Shown here in pieces: positions 38,191 to 47,761 of a stretch of 64,000 bases of DNA. The first letter of the stretch is position 1. Every line of letters starts with the position of its first letter. Source of the DNA: Cupriavidus sp. YR651 (lineage in GTDB: Bacteria > Pseudomonadota > Gammaproteobacteria > Burkholderiales > Burkholderiaceae); contig NZ_FMYZ01000001.1 of the NCBI RefSeq assembly GCF_900101625.1, positions 776,304-840,303 on the forward strand, read 5' to 3'. The translations under genes were made by a program, and so were the position numbers. A model generated the notes under the pieces. That model saw nothing but the letters and a program-made list of their open reading frames with translations. It did no database searches and was not told the DNA's origin.

Positions 38191-39513
38191 CTACTTCCCC
38201 CCCTCCGCCTGCCGGTTGTTCCTGAAGTCCTTCGAGTGAATCCCGTGCTTCTTCAGCAGCATCTGCACGTGGGAGCGATTCATGTCGAAGCGGCGCGCCA
38301 GTTCGGCGACGGTGCCGCCCACCTCCTGCAACCCACGCTCCAGAAACGCGCGTTCGGCCTCGTCGCTGGCCGCGCGTTTTGCCTCGCTCAGCGATGTGGC
38401 GGTGCTGCTCAGGTCCGTTACCGTGGCCTTTCCGCCTGCGATGGCCACCGCTTGCAGTCCGGCGGGTTTCGGCCGGATGTCCTGCGGCAGGTGCGCGAAG
38501 TCCGCCGTATCGCCCGCCAGGCATGACAGCCGGTACATCAGGTTGCGCAGCTCGCGGATATTGCCCGGGTAGTCGTAGTGCAGCAGGAAGTCCCGCAGCC
38601 GGGGCGTCAGCTTGATGGGCCTGCGCTTGAGCAGCCCAGCCGCTTCGTCGCCAAAATACGCCACCAGCAGCGGGATTTCGTCGCGCCGTTCTCGCAACGC
38701 CGGTAGCGTCACGTGGATCACGCTGAGCCGGTAGAACAGGTCTTCGCGGAACGTGCCCTCCTGGCTCATCCTGCGCAGGTCCTTGTTGGTCGCCGCGACG
38801 ATGCGGGTGTCCACGGCAATCACCTCGTCCGATCCCACGCGCTGGATTTCGTGCGCTTCCAGCACGCGCAGCAGCTTCACCTGCCCCGTCAGTGGCAGTT
38901 CGCCGATTTCGTCGAGGAAAATGGTGCCGGTATGGGCGCTTTCGAACTTGCCGCGCCGGTCGTTGGACGCGCCCGTGAACGCGCCCTTCTTGTGGCCGAA
39001 CAGTTCCGACTCCAGCAGGCTATCCGGAATGGCGCCGCAGTTGACCGAGATGAACGGCTTGTCGGTGCGCGCGCCGTTGGCGTGGATCACCTTGGCCATC
39101 AGCTCCTTGCCGGTGCCGCTCTCGCCGTCGATCAGCACCGGGAGGTCGGTCGGCGCCGCCTTCTCGGCAATCTCCAGCGCCTCCAGCAGCTTGGGGTTGT
39201 CGCCGAACGTCCCTTCGAACACAAAGCTGCGCTCGAGCAATGCCTGCCGGCGCTCGCGCGAGGACATGTCCACGGGCTCCACCTCGGGCACTTCGGGCTC
39301 GCCCGTGGCAGACGCCGCCGCGACAAAGCGCTCCTTGTGCGACAGCCCCATCACTTCGTCGCGCAAGGTCGTGGCCTGCTTGAGCAGCTTCTCGATCTCG
39401 GGCCGCTCCAGCCGCGACGCCCAGCGCAAGGTGGAGCGCAGGATCTCGATCTTCTCCATCAGGCCGGCAAACGACACCGCGGACGTGACAGGCGTTGGGT
39501 TGTATAGCTTCAT
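38191..39513 (-). CDS. Sigma-54-dependent transcriptional activator (AAA+, Fis-type HTH)
   Basis: 440 residues. The N-terminal ~120 residues are helical and of no known sensor type; there is no phosphoacceptor receiver domain. The central AAA+ domain has Walker A GESGTGKE, the sigma-54 contact loop GAFTGA and Walker [11 protein letters not shown]. The C-terminus is a Fis-like helix-turn-helix ([22 protein letters not shown]). It is the last gene of the exporter operon, its ATG overlapping the exporter stop in an ATGA. It most likely drives the sigma-54 promoters at 35431, 35122, 50128 and 55424. How its N-terminal domain senses a signal is unknown. Confidence 0.92.
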   Translation of the reverse strand: MKLYNPTPVTSAVSFAGLMEKIEILRSTLRWASRLERPEIEKLLKQATTLRDEVMGLSHKERFVAAASATGEPEVPEVEPVDMSSRERRQALLERSFVFEGTFGDNPKLLEALEIAEKAAPTDLPVLIDGESGTGKELMAKVIHANGARTDKPFISVNCGAIPDSLLESELFGHKKGAFTGASNDRRGKFESAHTGTIFLDEIGELPLTGQVKLLRVLEAHEIQRVGSDEVIAVDTRIVAATNKDLRRMSQEGTFREDLFYRLSVIHVTLPALRERRDEIPLLVAYFGDEAAGLLKRRPIKLTPRLRDFLLHYDYPGNIRELRNLMYRLSCLAGDTADFAHLPQDIRPKPAGLQAVAIAGGKATVTDLSSTATSLSEAKRAASDEAERAFLERGLQEVGGTVAELARRFDMNRSHVQMLLKKHGIHSKDFRNNRQAEGGK

Positions 39514-42500
39514 GCCGCGCTCAGCTGTTTCTGAACCAACTGGTAGTACATGCCGCGGCGCGCGAGCAGTTCCTCGTGCCGCCCCTGTTCCACGATCCCG
39601 CCTTCGTACAGCACCAGGATCGTGTCTGCCTGCATGATCGTGCTGAGCCGGTGCGCGATGATGACCGCCGTGCGGCCGCGCAGGATGTCCTGCATGTTTG
39701 CCAGGATGTTGCTTTCCGACTGCGTATCGAGCGCCGACGTGGCCTCGTCGAACACCAGCAGCCGCGGATCGTGATACAGCGCGCGGGCGATGCACAGCCG
39801 CTGGATCTGCCCGCCCGACAGCCCGATGCCCCGTTCGCCCACCACCTGCTCGTAGCCCAGCGGCAGCTTGGAGATAAACGGATGGGCGTCCGCCATCTTG
39901 GCGACTTCCTCGATTCGCCGTCGATCGGGACTGTCGTCGCCACAGGCAATGTTCTCGGCGATGCTCCCCGAGAACAGCAGGTTGGTCTGCATCACATAGC
40001 CCACCTGCGCCCGGAAAAACTCGGTGTCGATCACGCCGACGTCGTAGCCATCCACGGTCATCGATCCTTCCGTCGGCTTGTAGAAGCCCACTAGCAGCTT
40101 GGCGAGCGTGGTCTTGCCCGACCCGCTGCGTCCCACGATGGCCACCATCTCGCCGGGCCGCATATGGAAGCTGATGTTCTCCAGCACGTAGGGCGTGTCC
40201 TCGCCGCCATAGCGGAAGTAGACGCCATCAAAGCGGATTTCGCCCTGCAGGTCCGGCAGCATCACGCGCGACAGCACGTCCTGCGGCTTCTGCTCAGGCT
40301 CCAGGTCCAGCACGTCGCCCAGCCGCTCCATCGCCACGCCGGCATCGTTCAGTTGCCCCCACAACGACACCAGCCCCATCAACGGCGCCAGCACGCTGCC
40401 CATGAACGCGTTGAACGCGATGAGCTGGCCGATGGTCAGCTCCCGCTCCAGCACCAGCGTGGCGCCGACCCAGAGCACGGCGATGGTCGTCGCCGCGTTG
40501 AGGACCTGGCTGACCAGACCGACGAGGATATGGAACGACTGCGCGTGATACTGCCGATCCAGCGCCTTGGCGTACTTGCGCTCCCAGCGCAGCCGCACGG
40601 GCCGCTCGATGCCCATGCCTTTCACCGTCTCCGCACCACCCAGCGTTTCCATCAGGTAGGCCTTGGCATCGGTCGATGCGGTGAAGACCTCGCGCGCGTA
40701 GTTCTTCACCTTCGGCGTCACCACCACGGTCAGCCCCGCGATGGGAATCACAAACGCGATCAGCAGCAACGTCAGCTTGACGTTGTAGAGGAACATGATG
40801 GTGAAGTAGATGAACACCATCAGCAGGTTCAGCGCCGTGGTCACCGTGGACTCGGTCAGGAAGGCGCGGATGGTCTGGTTTTCCTGGAAGCGCGCGAAGA
40901 TGTCCCCGGTCTTGCGTTTGGCGAAGAACGACAGCGGCAGCGATAGCGTGTGCTTGAAGAAGTGCGACATCATGGCGAAGTCCATGTTGCGCACCATGAA
41001 GTTGGCCAGGTAGGCGCGAATGGTCACCATCAGCTGCGTGAAGACGTTGGAGATGACCAGCCCCAGGATCAGCAGGTGCAGCAGCCCGACGTTCTGGTGC
41101 ACCACCACGCCATCCAGGATGTTCTGGATGATCAGCGGCGGCACCACGCCCAGCATCTGGATCACGAACGTCGCCAGGAACAGGTGCGCGAGGATCTTCT
41201 TGTAGGGGGCCAGGTAGCTGATGAAACGCAGCCAGGGCGACCGCGCCACGGCCAGCTGCGTCATCGTCTCGCCGGCCGTGAACAGCAGGCAGGTGCCGCT
41301 CCAGCCGCGCTCGAATTCCTCCGTGCTCATCTTGCGGAAGCCGAGGGCCGGGTCGGCCACCCAGACCCAGCGCGCGGAGATCCCGTAGACCACCACGTAG
41401 TGGTAGCCCTCCCAGTGGACGATGAACGGCAGCTCGAACCCGAGCAACGCGTCGCGCGTGCATTGCACGCCGCGCGCGGTAAAGCCGAGCGATTCGCCGG
41501 CGCGGGCCAGGCTGTCGAGCGTGGCGCCGGCCGTGGTCACGTTGGCCAGCTCCCGCAACTTGCCCAGCGTCATCGGAATGCCGTAGTGGCGGCAGATCAT
41601 CGCCAGGCAGGCCGCGCCGCAATCCATCTCCTCGGCCTGCTCCACCAGCGCGAAGCGACGGATCAGGCGTTCACCGAATTCCGGCTTGGAATGCAGGTCC
41701 AGCAGCACGGGCCGCTTGCGCCGTTCGGCCAGCTTCTTCTGCCGATGCAGCTCGCGATCCACCACACGGATGCGCTCCTCCATCACCTCGCGCAGCCGTG
41801 CATTGCGTTCCAGGATCAACTGGACGGTCTTCTCGGGGATCACCAGCAGCCGCGTGTCGGTTTCCGCAATCGCCGAGGCCACCTGCTCCTGCCGCATCAC
41901 GCAGGCGCGCTCGCCGAAGATGTCGCCCTGGCCGAGCGTGGCAAGCTGGAACGTGTCGCCGTCGTCTTCGCGCACGATGCGCACCGTCCCCTGCCGCACC
42001 ACATAGAGCCGGCGGTCATCGCGGCCATCCTGCTGCAGGATCGTCTTGCCGGCGGCCACGCGCTTCACGCCGACGCTGCGCACGGCTTCTTCCAGCTCGG
42101 TCTTGTCGAGCTTGCCACGGAGGTCGAACAGCCGCGCCACAAAGCCGCCAGCCGAACTGATCGCCACATAGCTGGTGATGAACGCCAGTGCGGCGGGATT
42201 GCCCGCCACCACGGGTTCGCTCACGCTGCGCGGGATGGTGATCAGTTCCGTCTTGCCCGATGCGCGCACCGACGACTCGTGCCGGTATTCGCGCAGCAGG
42301 GCGATATCCGCGAAGACCTCGCCGGTCTTGCGCACGCCCATGCTGATTTCCTTGCCGTGCTCCTCGTTGAACACGCGGACGGAGCCCGTACGGACGATGA
42401 CGATGCCATCAGCCGGGTCGCCAGCGTTGCACACGGTGTCGCCAAAGCCGAACGTCAGCGTCCTTGCGCTGGCCGCCAGCCGCTCGATTTCTTCGCGCGA

Positions 42501-42650
42501 CAGCGGCGTCAGGATCTCCACGGTCGCCAGGAAATCGGCCAGCGCGGACTGGCCGGTCGGCGACGATGCGCCAGGCGACGGCGGCTCACCGGCTGCCGGT
42601 GCGCCCGCCGCGACGGTCGATGCGGATTCGCTAGCGGGCTTCGATGACAT
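39510..42650 (-). CDS. C39-peptidase ABC exporter with two cyclic-nucleotide-binding-like domains
   Basis: 1046 residues. Order: two CAP_ED-type domains (~35-150 and ~165-300), a C39 cysteine peptidase (~330-470; Gln338, Cys344 in MDCGAACLAM, His417 in GYHYVVVY, Asp433 in VADPAL), a six-helix exporter domain (~485-775) and an ABC ATPase (Walker A GRSGSGKTT, LSGGQ, Walker B LLVFDEATSAL). The peptidase triad is complete, so it can cut double-glycine leaders during export. Few C39 exporters carry N-terminal cNMP-like sensors; these may gate transport. It overlaps the prolyl isomerase gene by 20 bp upstream and the activator by 4 bp downstream. Confidence 0.93.
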   Translation of the reverse strand: MSSKPASESASTVAAGAPAAGEPPSPGASSPTGQSALADFLATVEILTPLSREEIERLAASARTLTFGFGDTVCNAGDPADGIVIVRTGSVRVFNEEHGKEISMGVRKTGEVFADIALLREYRHESSVRASGKTELITIPRSVSEPVVAGNPAALAFITSYVAISSAGGFVARLFDLRGKLDKTELEEAVRSVGVKRVAAGKTILQQDGRDDRRLYVVRQGTVRIVREDDGDTFQLATLGQGDIFGERACVMRQEQVASAIAETDTRLLVIPEKTVQLILERNARLREVMEERIRVVDRELHRQKKLAERRKRPVLLDLHSKPEFGERLIRRFALVEQAEEMDCGAACLAMICRHYGIPMTLGKLRELANVTTAGATLDSLARAGESLGFTARGVQCTRDALLGFELPFIVHWEGYHYVVVYGISARWVWVADPALGFRKMSTEEFERGWSGTCLLFTAGETMTQLAVARSPWLRFISYLAPYKKILAHLFLATFVIQMLGVVPPLIIQNILDGVVVHQNVGLLHLLILGLVISNVFTQLMVTIRAYLANFMVRNMDFAMMSHFFKHTLSLPLSFFAKRKTGDIFARFQENQTIRAFLTESTVTTALNLLMVFIYFTIMFLYNVKLTLLLIAFVIPIAGLTVVVTPKVKNYAREVFTASTDAKAYLMETLGGAETVKGMGIERPVRLRWERKYAKALDRQYHAQSFHILVGLVSQVLNAATTIAVLWVGATLVLERELTIGQLIAFNAFMGSVLAPLMGLVSLWGQLNDAGVAMERLGDVLDLEPEQKPQDVLSRVMLPDLQGEIRFDGVYFRYGGEDTPYVLENISFHMRPGEMVAIVGRSGSGKTTLAKLLVGFYKPTEGSMTVDGYDVGVIDTEFFRAQVGYVMQTNLLFSGSIAENIACGDDSPDRRRIEEVAKMADAHPFISKLPLGYEQVVGERGIGLSGGQIQRLCIARALYHDPRLLVFDEATSALDTQSESNILANMQDILRGRTAVIIAHRLSTIMQADTILVLYEGGIVEQGRHEELLARRGMYYQLVQKQLSAA

Positions 42651-43383
42651 GTTCCTGCGCCCTCGCCATCAACCAGTCCTCGCGCAGCCGCCGCTTGACC
42701 TCCATCGTCACGTCGGCATCCAGCCGGGCGGGATGCTTGGCCCGCACGAGAAAGACCTCGAAGAAGGAGCGATCCGGCGCCGGAAACGGCCCCAGCAGGT
42801 CGCCCGGCTCCGCATTGAACACCTTGGCCTCGATATCGCCCTTGAGCGATCCGCGCAGCACCTTGCCGATGTCGCCGCCCTGCTCGCGCGTGTCGGCGAT
42901 GGAGTGCTCGCGCGCCATCTCGGCAAAGCTGTCCGGGTCATCCTGCAGGTACGACACCAGTTCGCGCGCCTTGCCTTCCGTGTCCACCACGATATGGCTG
43001 ACCTCGATGCTGTCGAACTTCGGCGAATTCAGCTGGAAGTACTCTTCCACCGCCTCGTCGTTGCAGACGCTCGCCAGCATCTTCTCCTGGTAGAGGCTGT
43101 CCGTGACGAAGGCCTCGAACTCGTCCAGGGTGATGTTGAGCGCGTCGAGATAGTGATTCATGTCCGCCGCGCGATGCAGGCCCTGCACGCGCCGGAACTG
43201 GTCGGCGCGCTCCTGGATCTCCTCCGGCGTCGGCTTGATGCCGTGGCGCCGCGCCGCGTGCGCGGTCAGCTTGTCGCGCACCAGTTGCTCGACCAGCCCT
43301 TCGAACTGGCCGGTCAGCTTCAGCACCCTCACGAATTCTTCGACGCCGATTACTTCCTCGTCGATTCGCACGATGGCTGTCAT
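42631..43383 (-). CDS. Parvulin-type peptidyl-prolyl isomerase (SurA/PpiC-like)
   Basis: 250 residues without a clear signal peptide. A helical N-terminal part like SurA's (MTAIVRIDEEVIGVEEFVRVLK...) is followed by a rotamase domain with VSHIVVDTEGKAREL, FAEMAREHSIADTREQGGDIG and GPFPAPDRSFFEVFLV. Placement between the adaptor and exporter genes, with a 20-bp overlap into the exporter, implies that it acts on the secreted peptides or on assembly of the export machinery. Lack of a signal peptide suggests a cytosolic site, where it could keep precursor peptides soluble. Confidence 0.85.
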   Translation of the reverse strand: MTAIVRIDEEVIGVEEFVRVLKLTGQFEGLVEQLVRDKLTAHAARRHGIKPTPEEIQERADQFRRVQGLHRAADMNHYLDALNITLDEFEAFVTDSLYQEKMLASVCNDEAVEEYFQLNSPKFDSIEVSHIVVDTEGKARELVSYLQDDPDSFAEMAREHSIADTREQGGDIGKVLRGSLKGDIEAKVFNAEPGDLLGPFPAPDRSFFEVFLVRAKHPARLDADVTMEVKRRLREDWLMARAQEHVIEAR

Positions 43384-43403
43384 CGCCCTCTCCTCTTGCG
43401 TTG

Positions 43404-44786
43404 TTAGCCCGCGACCTGGCGGAACGGATCCAGCCCCAGGTCGATCAGGCGCCGCTCGCGCACCACAATCTCCGCCGTGGCGGTCATGCCGTAGCGCAGC
43501 GGGTACTTGTTGTTGGCCACGGCGTAGTAGTCCTGCGCCAGTCGCACGCGACCCTCATAGACGGGCTGCTTGTCCGGCCCCGACGGCTTGGTGGCCGGCG
43601 AGATGTATTCGAGCGTTCCGGCAATCAGGCCGTATCGCTGGAACGGAAACGCGTTGAACTTGAGCTTGACGGGCAAGCCTTCGCGCAGGAACGCGCGATC
43701 GCGCTCGGCGATCTCGATCCGCAGCATCGGCCGCGCATCCTTGGGGGCGATGCCGCCCAGTGGCGCGTTGGCCTGAACCTTGTCGCCGCGCTGCGTCGAC
43801 GTGACGTCCGTGATCACTCCCGACACCGGTGCGAGGATCAGCAGGAAGTTGTCCTTGTCGATGTTCTCGAACTTGATGCGCGCGGCGGCCTCTGCCACCA
43901 GCCGCGCGGTCTGCACCTGCAGTCGCAGCTTGTCTTCGGTGTTGCTGATCTCGCGCATTGCCGCGTCGTACTGGATCCGCAGGTTCGCCAGCTCCTGCCC
44001 GCTGCCTTCCAGTTGCGCGCTGGCCTGCGTGTATTCCTGCGATAGCCGCGCATCGAGTTCCGCCAGCCGCGATTGCGCGACGCGCAGGTTGTTCTCGGCC
44101 TCCTGCGTGGTGGCGCGTTTGGACTCCACCTGCGATTGCGACACGCCGCCGCCGGCCGGCAGCGCGAACAGCCGCGCGTAACGATCCTGCTCCTGGCGGG
44201 CAAAGTCGCGCGCGCGGCGCGCATTCTCGAGGTTGCTGCGTGCTTCCGCAAGCTGGGCACGCTGCTGCTCCGCCAGCCGCGTGGTGCCCTCGGCCATGCG
44301 GTTCTCGTGCTGGCGCGACGACAGTTCGATCTGCTGCTTGAGCGCCGCCGCCTTGCGCTCCATCAGCACCTTGCGCTCGGGAAACTGCTTCCACTCGCGC
44401 TCTGAGTCCTCCAGCTTCAGCTGCGCCTCCAGCGCGTTGGCGGCGGCCTCGATGGCGCCGCGCGCATTCAGGCGCGCCACGACGTCATCCTTCGACACCG
44501 GCTGACCCTCGGCGACATAGAGGTCGGCGAGTTCGCCGTCGACGGGGGCATAGAAGCGACGCACCTCGGATTCGGGTGCCAGCGTGCCCTGCGCGCTGAC
44601 GATGACATCGGCGTGCCCGAAGAACGACCAGATCAGCGCGCAGACCACCAGCGCACACGTGGTGATGACCGTCATCATCGACAGCTTCCACGGCTCCGCG
44701 CTGAGGATGGAGATGCCCTCCGCGCTGTGGTCCTCCAGCGCCTCGGTGAGGGGGCGCAGGCGGTTATCGCGGTTGTCGTCCTTCAT
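43404..44786 (-). CDS. HlyD-family periplasmic adaptor of type I secretion
   Basis: 460 residues. One membrane helix lies near residues 35-55 (MMTVITTCALVVCALIWSFF). It is followed by a biotinyl-lipoyl-like half-motif (ADLYVAEGQPVSKDDVVARL), a long coiled-coil hairpin (~120-290) and a C-terminal beta-barrel (DVTSTQRGDKVQANAPLG, later GMTATAEIVV). It links the ABC exporter to the outer-membrane factor. Its ATG overlaps the stop of the FHA gene by 4 bp (ATGA), so the FHA protein and adaptor are made together. Confidence 0.92.
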   Translation of the reverse strand: MKDDNRDNRLRPLTEALEDHSAEGISILSAEPWKLSMMTVITTCALVVCALIWSFFGHADVIVSAQGTLAPESEVRRFYAPVDGELADLYVAEGQPVSKDDVVARLNARGAIEAAANALEAQLKLEDSEREWKQFPERKVLMERKAAALKQQIELSSRQHENRMAEGTTRLAEQQRAQLAEARSNLENARRARDFARQEQDRYARLFALPAGGGVSQSQVESKRATTQEAENNLRVAQSRLAELDARLSQEYTQASAQLEGSGQELANLRIQYDAAMREISNTEDKLRLQVQTARLVAEAAARIKFENIDKDNFLLILAPVSGVITDVTSTQRGDKVQANAPLGGIAPKDARPMLRIEIAERDRAFLREGLPVKLKFNAFPFQRYGLIAGTLEYISPATKPSGPDKQPVYEGRVRLAQDYYAVANNKYPLRYGMTATAEIVVRERRLIDLGLDPFRQVAG

Positions 44787-47563
44787 CGCGCACCTCCCGA
44801 TGCCGTCTGCGCTGGGGCGCTCGCGCCGCTGTCGCCGGTCTTACCCGCGTCGGCCTTGTTCGCGCCAGTTTCTGTGGTCGAATCGGCCCGGGCTGGCTCT
44901 GCCTTCGCGGCATCGGCCTTCGTTGCATCAGCCTTGGTCGCTGCGTCCTTGCCGGCGCTGTCGCCGGCTCCACCGTCCTTCGCCCCAAGCTCCTTGCTGC
45001 CCTCTCCGACCAGCGCGAGCTTGGCCTTGAGCACGGCCGGGTCCAGCACCATGCGCAGGTCGTTCAGCGAGCGGCGCTGCAGGTCGACCTCGGCCTGGAT
45101 CTCGTCGCGCACCTTGCTCCACTGTGCCGAGTCTTCGGCCTTGAGTTGCGCGTAGATGCGCAACCCCTGTCGCGCGTCATCCTGCGCATCGGCCAGCAGC
45201 TTGGCCTGCGCGCGGAACTTGGCGGAGATGCCCGAATCCAGCCGTTGCTCGCCGGCAATCAGGCCGTTGTTGCGATACTGCCGCCAGCTGGTCGCCGCGC
45301 GATTAAGCAGCGCATTCGCGCGGCGCAGCGCCGCTTCGCGAATACCGTTGACGTCGGCATCGACGGCCTTTACGTAGTAGGCGTCGGCCTCCGGATCCAG
45401 CGACGCGTAGAACGTCAGCAACTGGTCCTCGTAGCCACTGCCGCCGCGCGCGGCCTTGACCGCTGCAAACTGCGCGGCCACCTGCTGCTTGTGGGCGACG
45501 TCCTTTGCGACGTCGCTGGCCCACGGCCCGCTGGTGACCTGCCGCAGCGCGTCGGTGGCGGCCGCGCTGTCGCCCTGACCCCATGCCTTGGCCGCCAGCG
45601 CGTACTGCCGCTGCACATCGGCGTCCGGCAGCCGGCTCGCCAGCAGCTTCTGGTATTGCGCCTGGAACGGCGGCGTGACAAAGCTGGCCTTGCCCATCTG
45701 CGCGACCAGTGGCCCCGTGGCGCGGTCACGCAGCGCGCGGATGAGTCCCGTGTATTGCTTCAGATCGCTTTCCACACGATCGAGGCCGGCGAGCCGCGGA
45801 TACTTGTCCTTGTAGTCGGCCAGCATCGACTGGAGCGCCTCGGGCTGGTCGCGCCCGAGTTCGGTGGCAATCGCCGCGTTCAGCCGGTCGATAGCGGCCA
45901 GGAAGACCGAATCGTCGTTCTGCAGCTTGCGCAGGTAGCTCAGGGCCTCGGCGTAGGTATCGCGGAAGGCGGGCACGTAGTTGGCGATACGGCCCAGCGC
46001 TCGCTGGTGCGATGCCGTATCGGCATCCCAGCGCGACACCAGTGCGCGAATCTTGCCTTCGTCGGCGTACATCCGGATCGGCGCGTCGGCGCCACCGCGC
46101 CCCACGACGAAGCGCTCCAGGTTACCTACCCAGTCGAGTTCGTCGATCAGCCCGCGCCCGTCGGCGTTGTGGCGGCTATGCGCGCGCATGTCGGCCACCA
46201 CCGCGTCCGCGCCGCTGAAGTCTTTCGCCTGCAGCCGGGCCGTCCACGGCGGCACGTAGGCGTGCATCAGCGCCTCCGTGCCGAGGGCCTGGTACTGCGC
46301 GCTGTCCGGGTGGCGGCTCAGGTAGTCGTCGGCAACGGCCGCGGCCCGCACATACTGCCCTTCCTGCATCAGGTCCTTGAGCGTCCGGTCTGCCGCGCCG
46401 CGCCAGTACAGGTAGCCTCCGCCGACAGCCACCAGGATCGCGCCCACCGCAGCCCAGCGGCCCACGCGCTCCAGCTGCTTGCGGTCCTGGAGGCCAAAGC
46501 TGCGCGCCGCTTCCGACAGCAACATGGCCACCTTGCCGCGTGGTGCCGGCTTGTGCGCGGCATGCTGCGCGGCGTCGGGCATTTCCTCCGGATTGACCTC
46601 GTCCTCCTGCGCGGCGCTGTAGTCCATGCAGAAGATATCCAGGAAGGAATCGGCCGCGCCGACGAACGTGGTCTTGTCGGCATCGCCGTCCGCCGGCAGC
46701 GCGGCCGGCGCGTCCATGGCGCCTGCGGCAACACCGGGGCCAGCGGTTCCACCGGCGCCACCCACGCCACTTGCGCCGGCAGTGGTCTGCAGCGGCGATT
46801 CCGGCGGTGGCTCGAAGATCATTGACTTCGTCGCCGTGATATCGGCATCGGCCTCGCGCTCGATATCCACGCGATACACGAAGTGGCTGCCGCCCAGCGC
46901 GATCACATCGCCGGGCTCCAGCCGGATCGACTGGTCGTCCAGCTTCACGCCATTGACGAAGGTGCCGTTGGTGCTGCCGAGGTCTTCGATCCACGGCGCG
47001 CCGGCCTTGATGTAGATATGGGCATGGCGGCGCGACAGGTAGTTGACCTGATGCGGATAGTCGTTCTTGTAGCGCGCGAAGGTATCGTCGGCCTTGCTGA
47101 AGAGAAACGGAAACCCGGTGACGATGACCGGTTGCAGGCCCAGGTCCTCGCGCACGGGCGCCAGCGTGACGGCCACGCGTGGCGCCTCCGGTGTCGGCGG
47201 GCGCGGATACAGCCGCACGCGATACGACAGCGCCGCGCCAAAGCTGACCTCGTCGCCATCGCGCAGCACGGCGGGCTGCTGCGCCACCGTGTCGCCGTTG
47301 ACGCGCGTGCCGTTCTTGCTGCCCAGGTCCGCCACGTAGACCGCGCCATCCTCCGAGAAGATGCGCGCGTGACGGCGCGAAAGTACCGAGATCGCCTCCG
47401 AGGGGTACGCAACGAACGGGGCCTCGCCGCGACCGATGGCGAACAGGTCTTCGCCAATGCGGATCTCGCCCAGCTCGGGACGCGATACGGGCATCAGCAG
47501 GACGTCGAAGGCCTGACCCGCTCTCACCGGCATTTCCATGATCAGGGCATCGTCGCGCGTCAT
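44783..47563 (-). CDS. Double-FHA-domain membrane protein
   Basis: 926 residues. There are two FHA domains (~40-115 and ~155-235), each with the phosphothreonine-binding SRRH and the conserved Asn (GSKNGTRVNG, GSTNGTFVNG). A Gly/Ala-rich linker follows, then a single membrane helix (~369-387) and a large helical periplasmic part, ending in a low-complexity Ala/Lys/Asp tail. Cytosolic FHA domains would bind proteins phosphorylated by the kinase at 52957; the periplasmic part could contact the adaptor. It is the first gene of the minus-strand block that continues through adaptor, isomerase, exporter and activator. Confidence 0.88.
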   Translation of the reverse strand: MTRDDALIMEMPVRAGQAFDVLLMPVSRPELGEIRIGEDLFAIGRGEAPFVAYPSEAISVLSRRHARIFSEDGAVYVADLGSKNGTRVNGDTVAQQPAVLRDGDEVSFGAALSYRVRLYPRPPTPEAPRVAVTLAPVREDLGLQPVIVTGFPFLFSKADDTFARYKNDYPHQVNYLSRRHAHIYIKAGAPWIEDLGSTNGTFVNGVKLDDQSIRLEPGDVIALGGSHFVYRVDIEREADADITATKSMIFEPPPESPLQTTAGASGVGGAGGTAGPGVAAGAMDAPAALPADGDADKTTFVGAADSFLDIFCMDYSAAQEDEVNPEEMPDAAQHAAHKPAPRGKVAMLLSEAARSFGLQDRKQLERVGRWAAVGAILVAVGGGYLYWRGAADRTLKDLMQEGQYVRAAAVADDYLSRHPDSAQYQALGTEALMHAYVPPWTARLQAKDFSGADAVVADMRAHSRHNADGRGLIDELDWVGNLERFVVGRGGADAPIRMYADEGKIRALVSRWDADTASHQRALGRIANYVPAFRDTYAEALSYLRKLQNDDSVFLAAIDRLNAAIATELGRDQPEALQSMLADYKDKYPRLAGLDRVESDLKQYTGLIRALRDRATGPLVAQMGKASFVTPPFQAQYQKLLASRLPDADVQRQYALAAKAWGQGDSAAATDALRQVTSGPWASDVAKDVAHKQQVAAQFAAVKAARGGSGYEDQLLTFYASLDPEADAYYVKAVDADVNGIREAALRRANALLNRAATSWRQYRNNGLIAGEQRLDSGISAKFRAQAKLLADAQDDARQGLRIYAQLKAEDSAQWSKVRDEIQAEVDLQRRSLNDLRMVLDPAVLKAKLALVGEGSKELGAKDGGAGDSAGKDAATKADATKADAAKAEPARADSTTETGANKADAGKTGDSGASAPAQTASGGAR

Positions 47564-47761
47564 GTTTCAACGGAACCAACAGTCGGGCCTGTGGCGCAGC
47601 GCAGTGTGTCGGTCTGCTGGCAGCCGACGAAGAGACGGCAGGTCACGGGTAAGAACATAGTAGGCCACGCATTACGGGAGTCAATCCGCTGCGCCGCAGC
47701 GTTGCGCGAACGCATGGCGCAGGCGGGTTTCAAGGTTGAAACGCTTTGGTCGCGAGAGCGC

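Noticed and set aside
47564..47761. Sigma-54 promoter ahead of the FHA gene
   Set aside because: No GG-N10-GC site with a TGGCA-like element was found on the minus strand in this gap.
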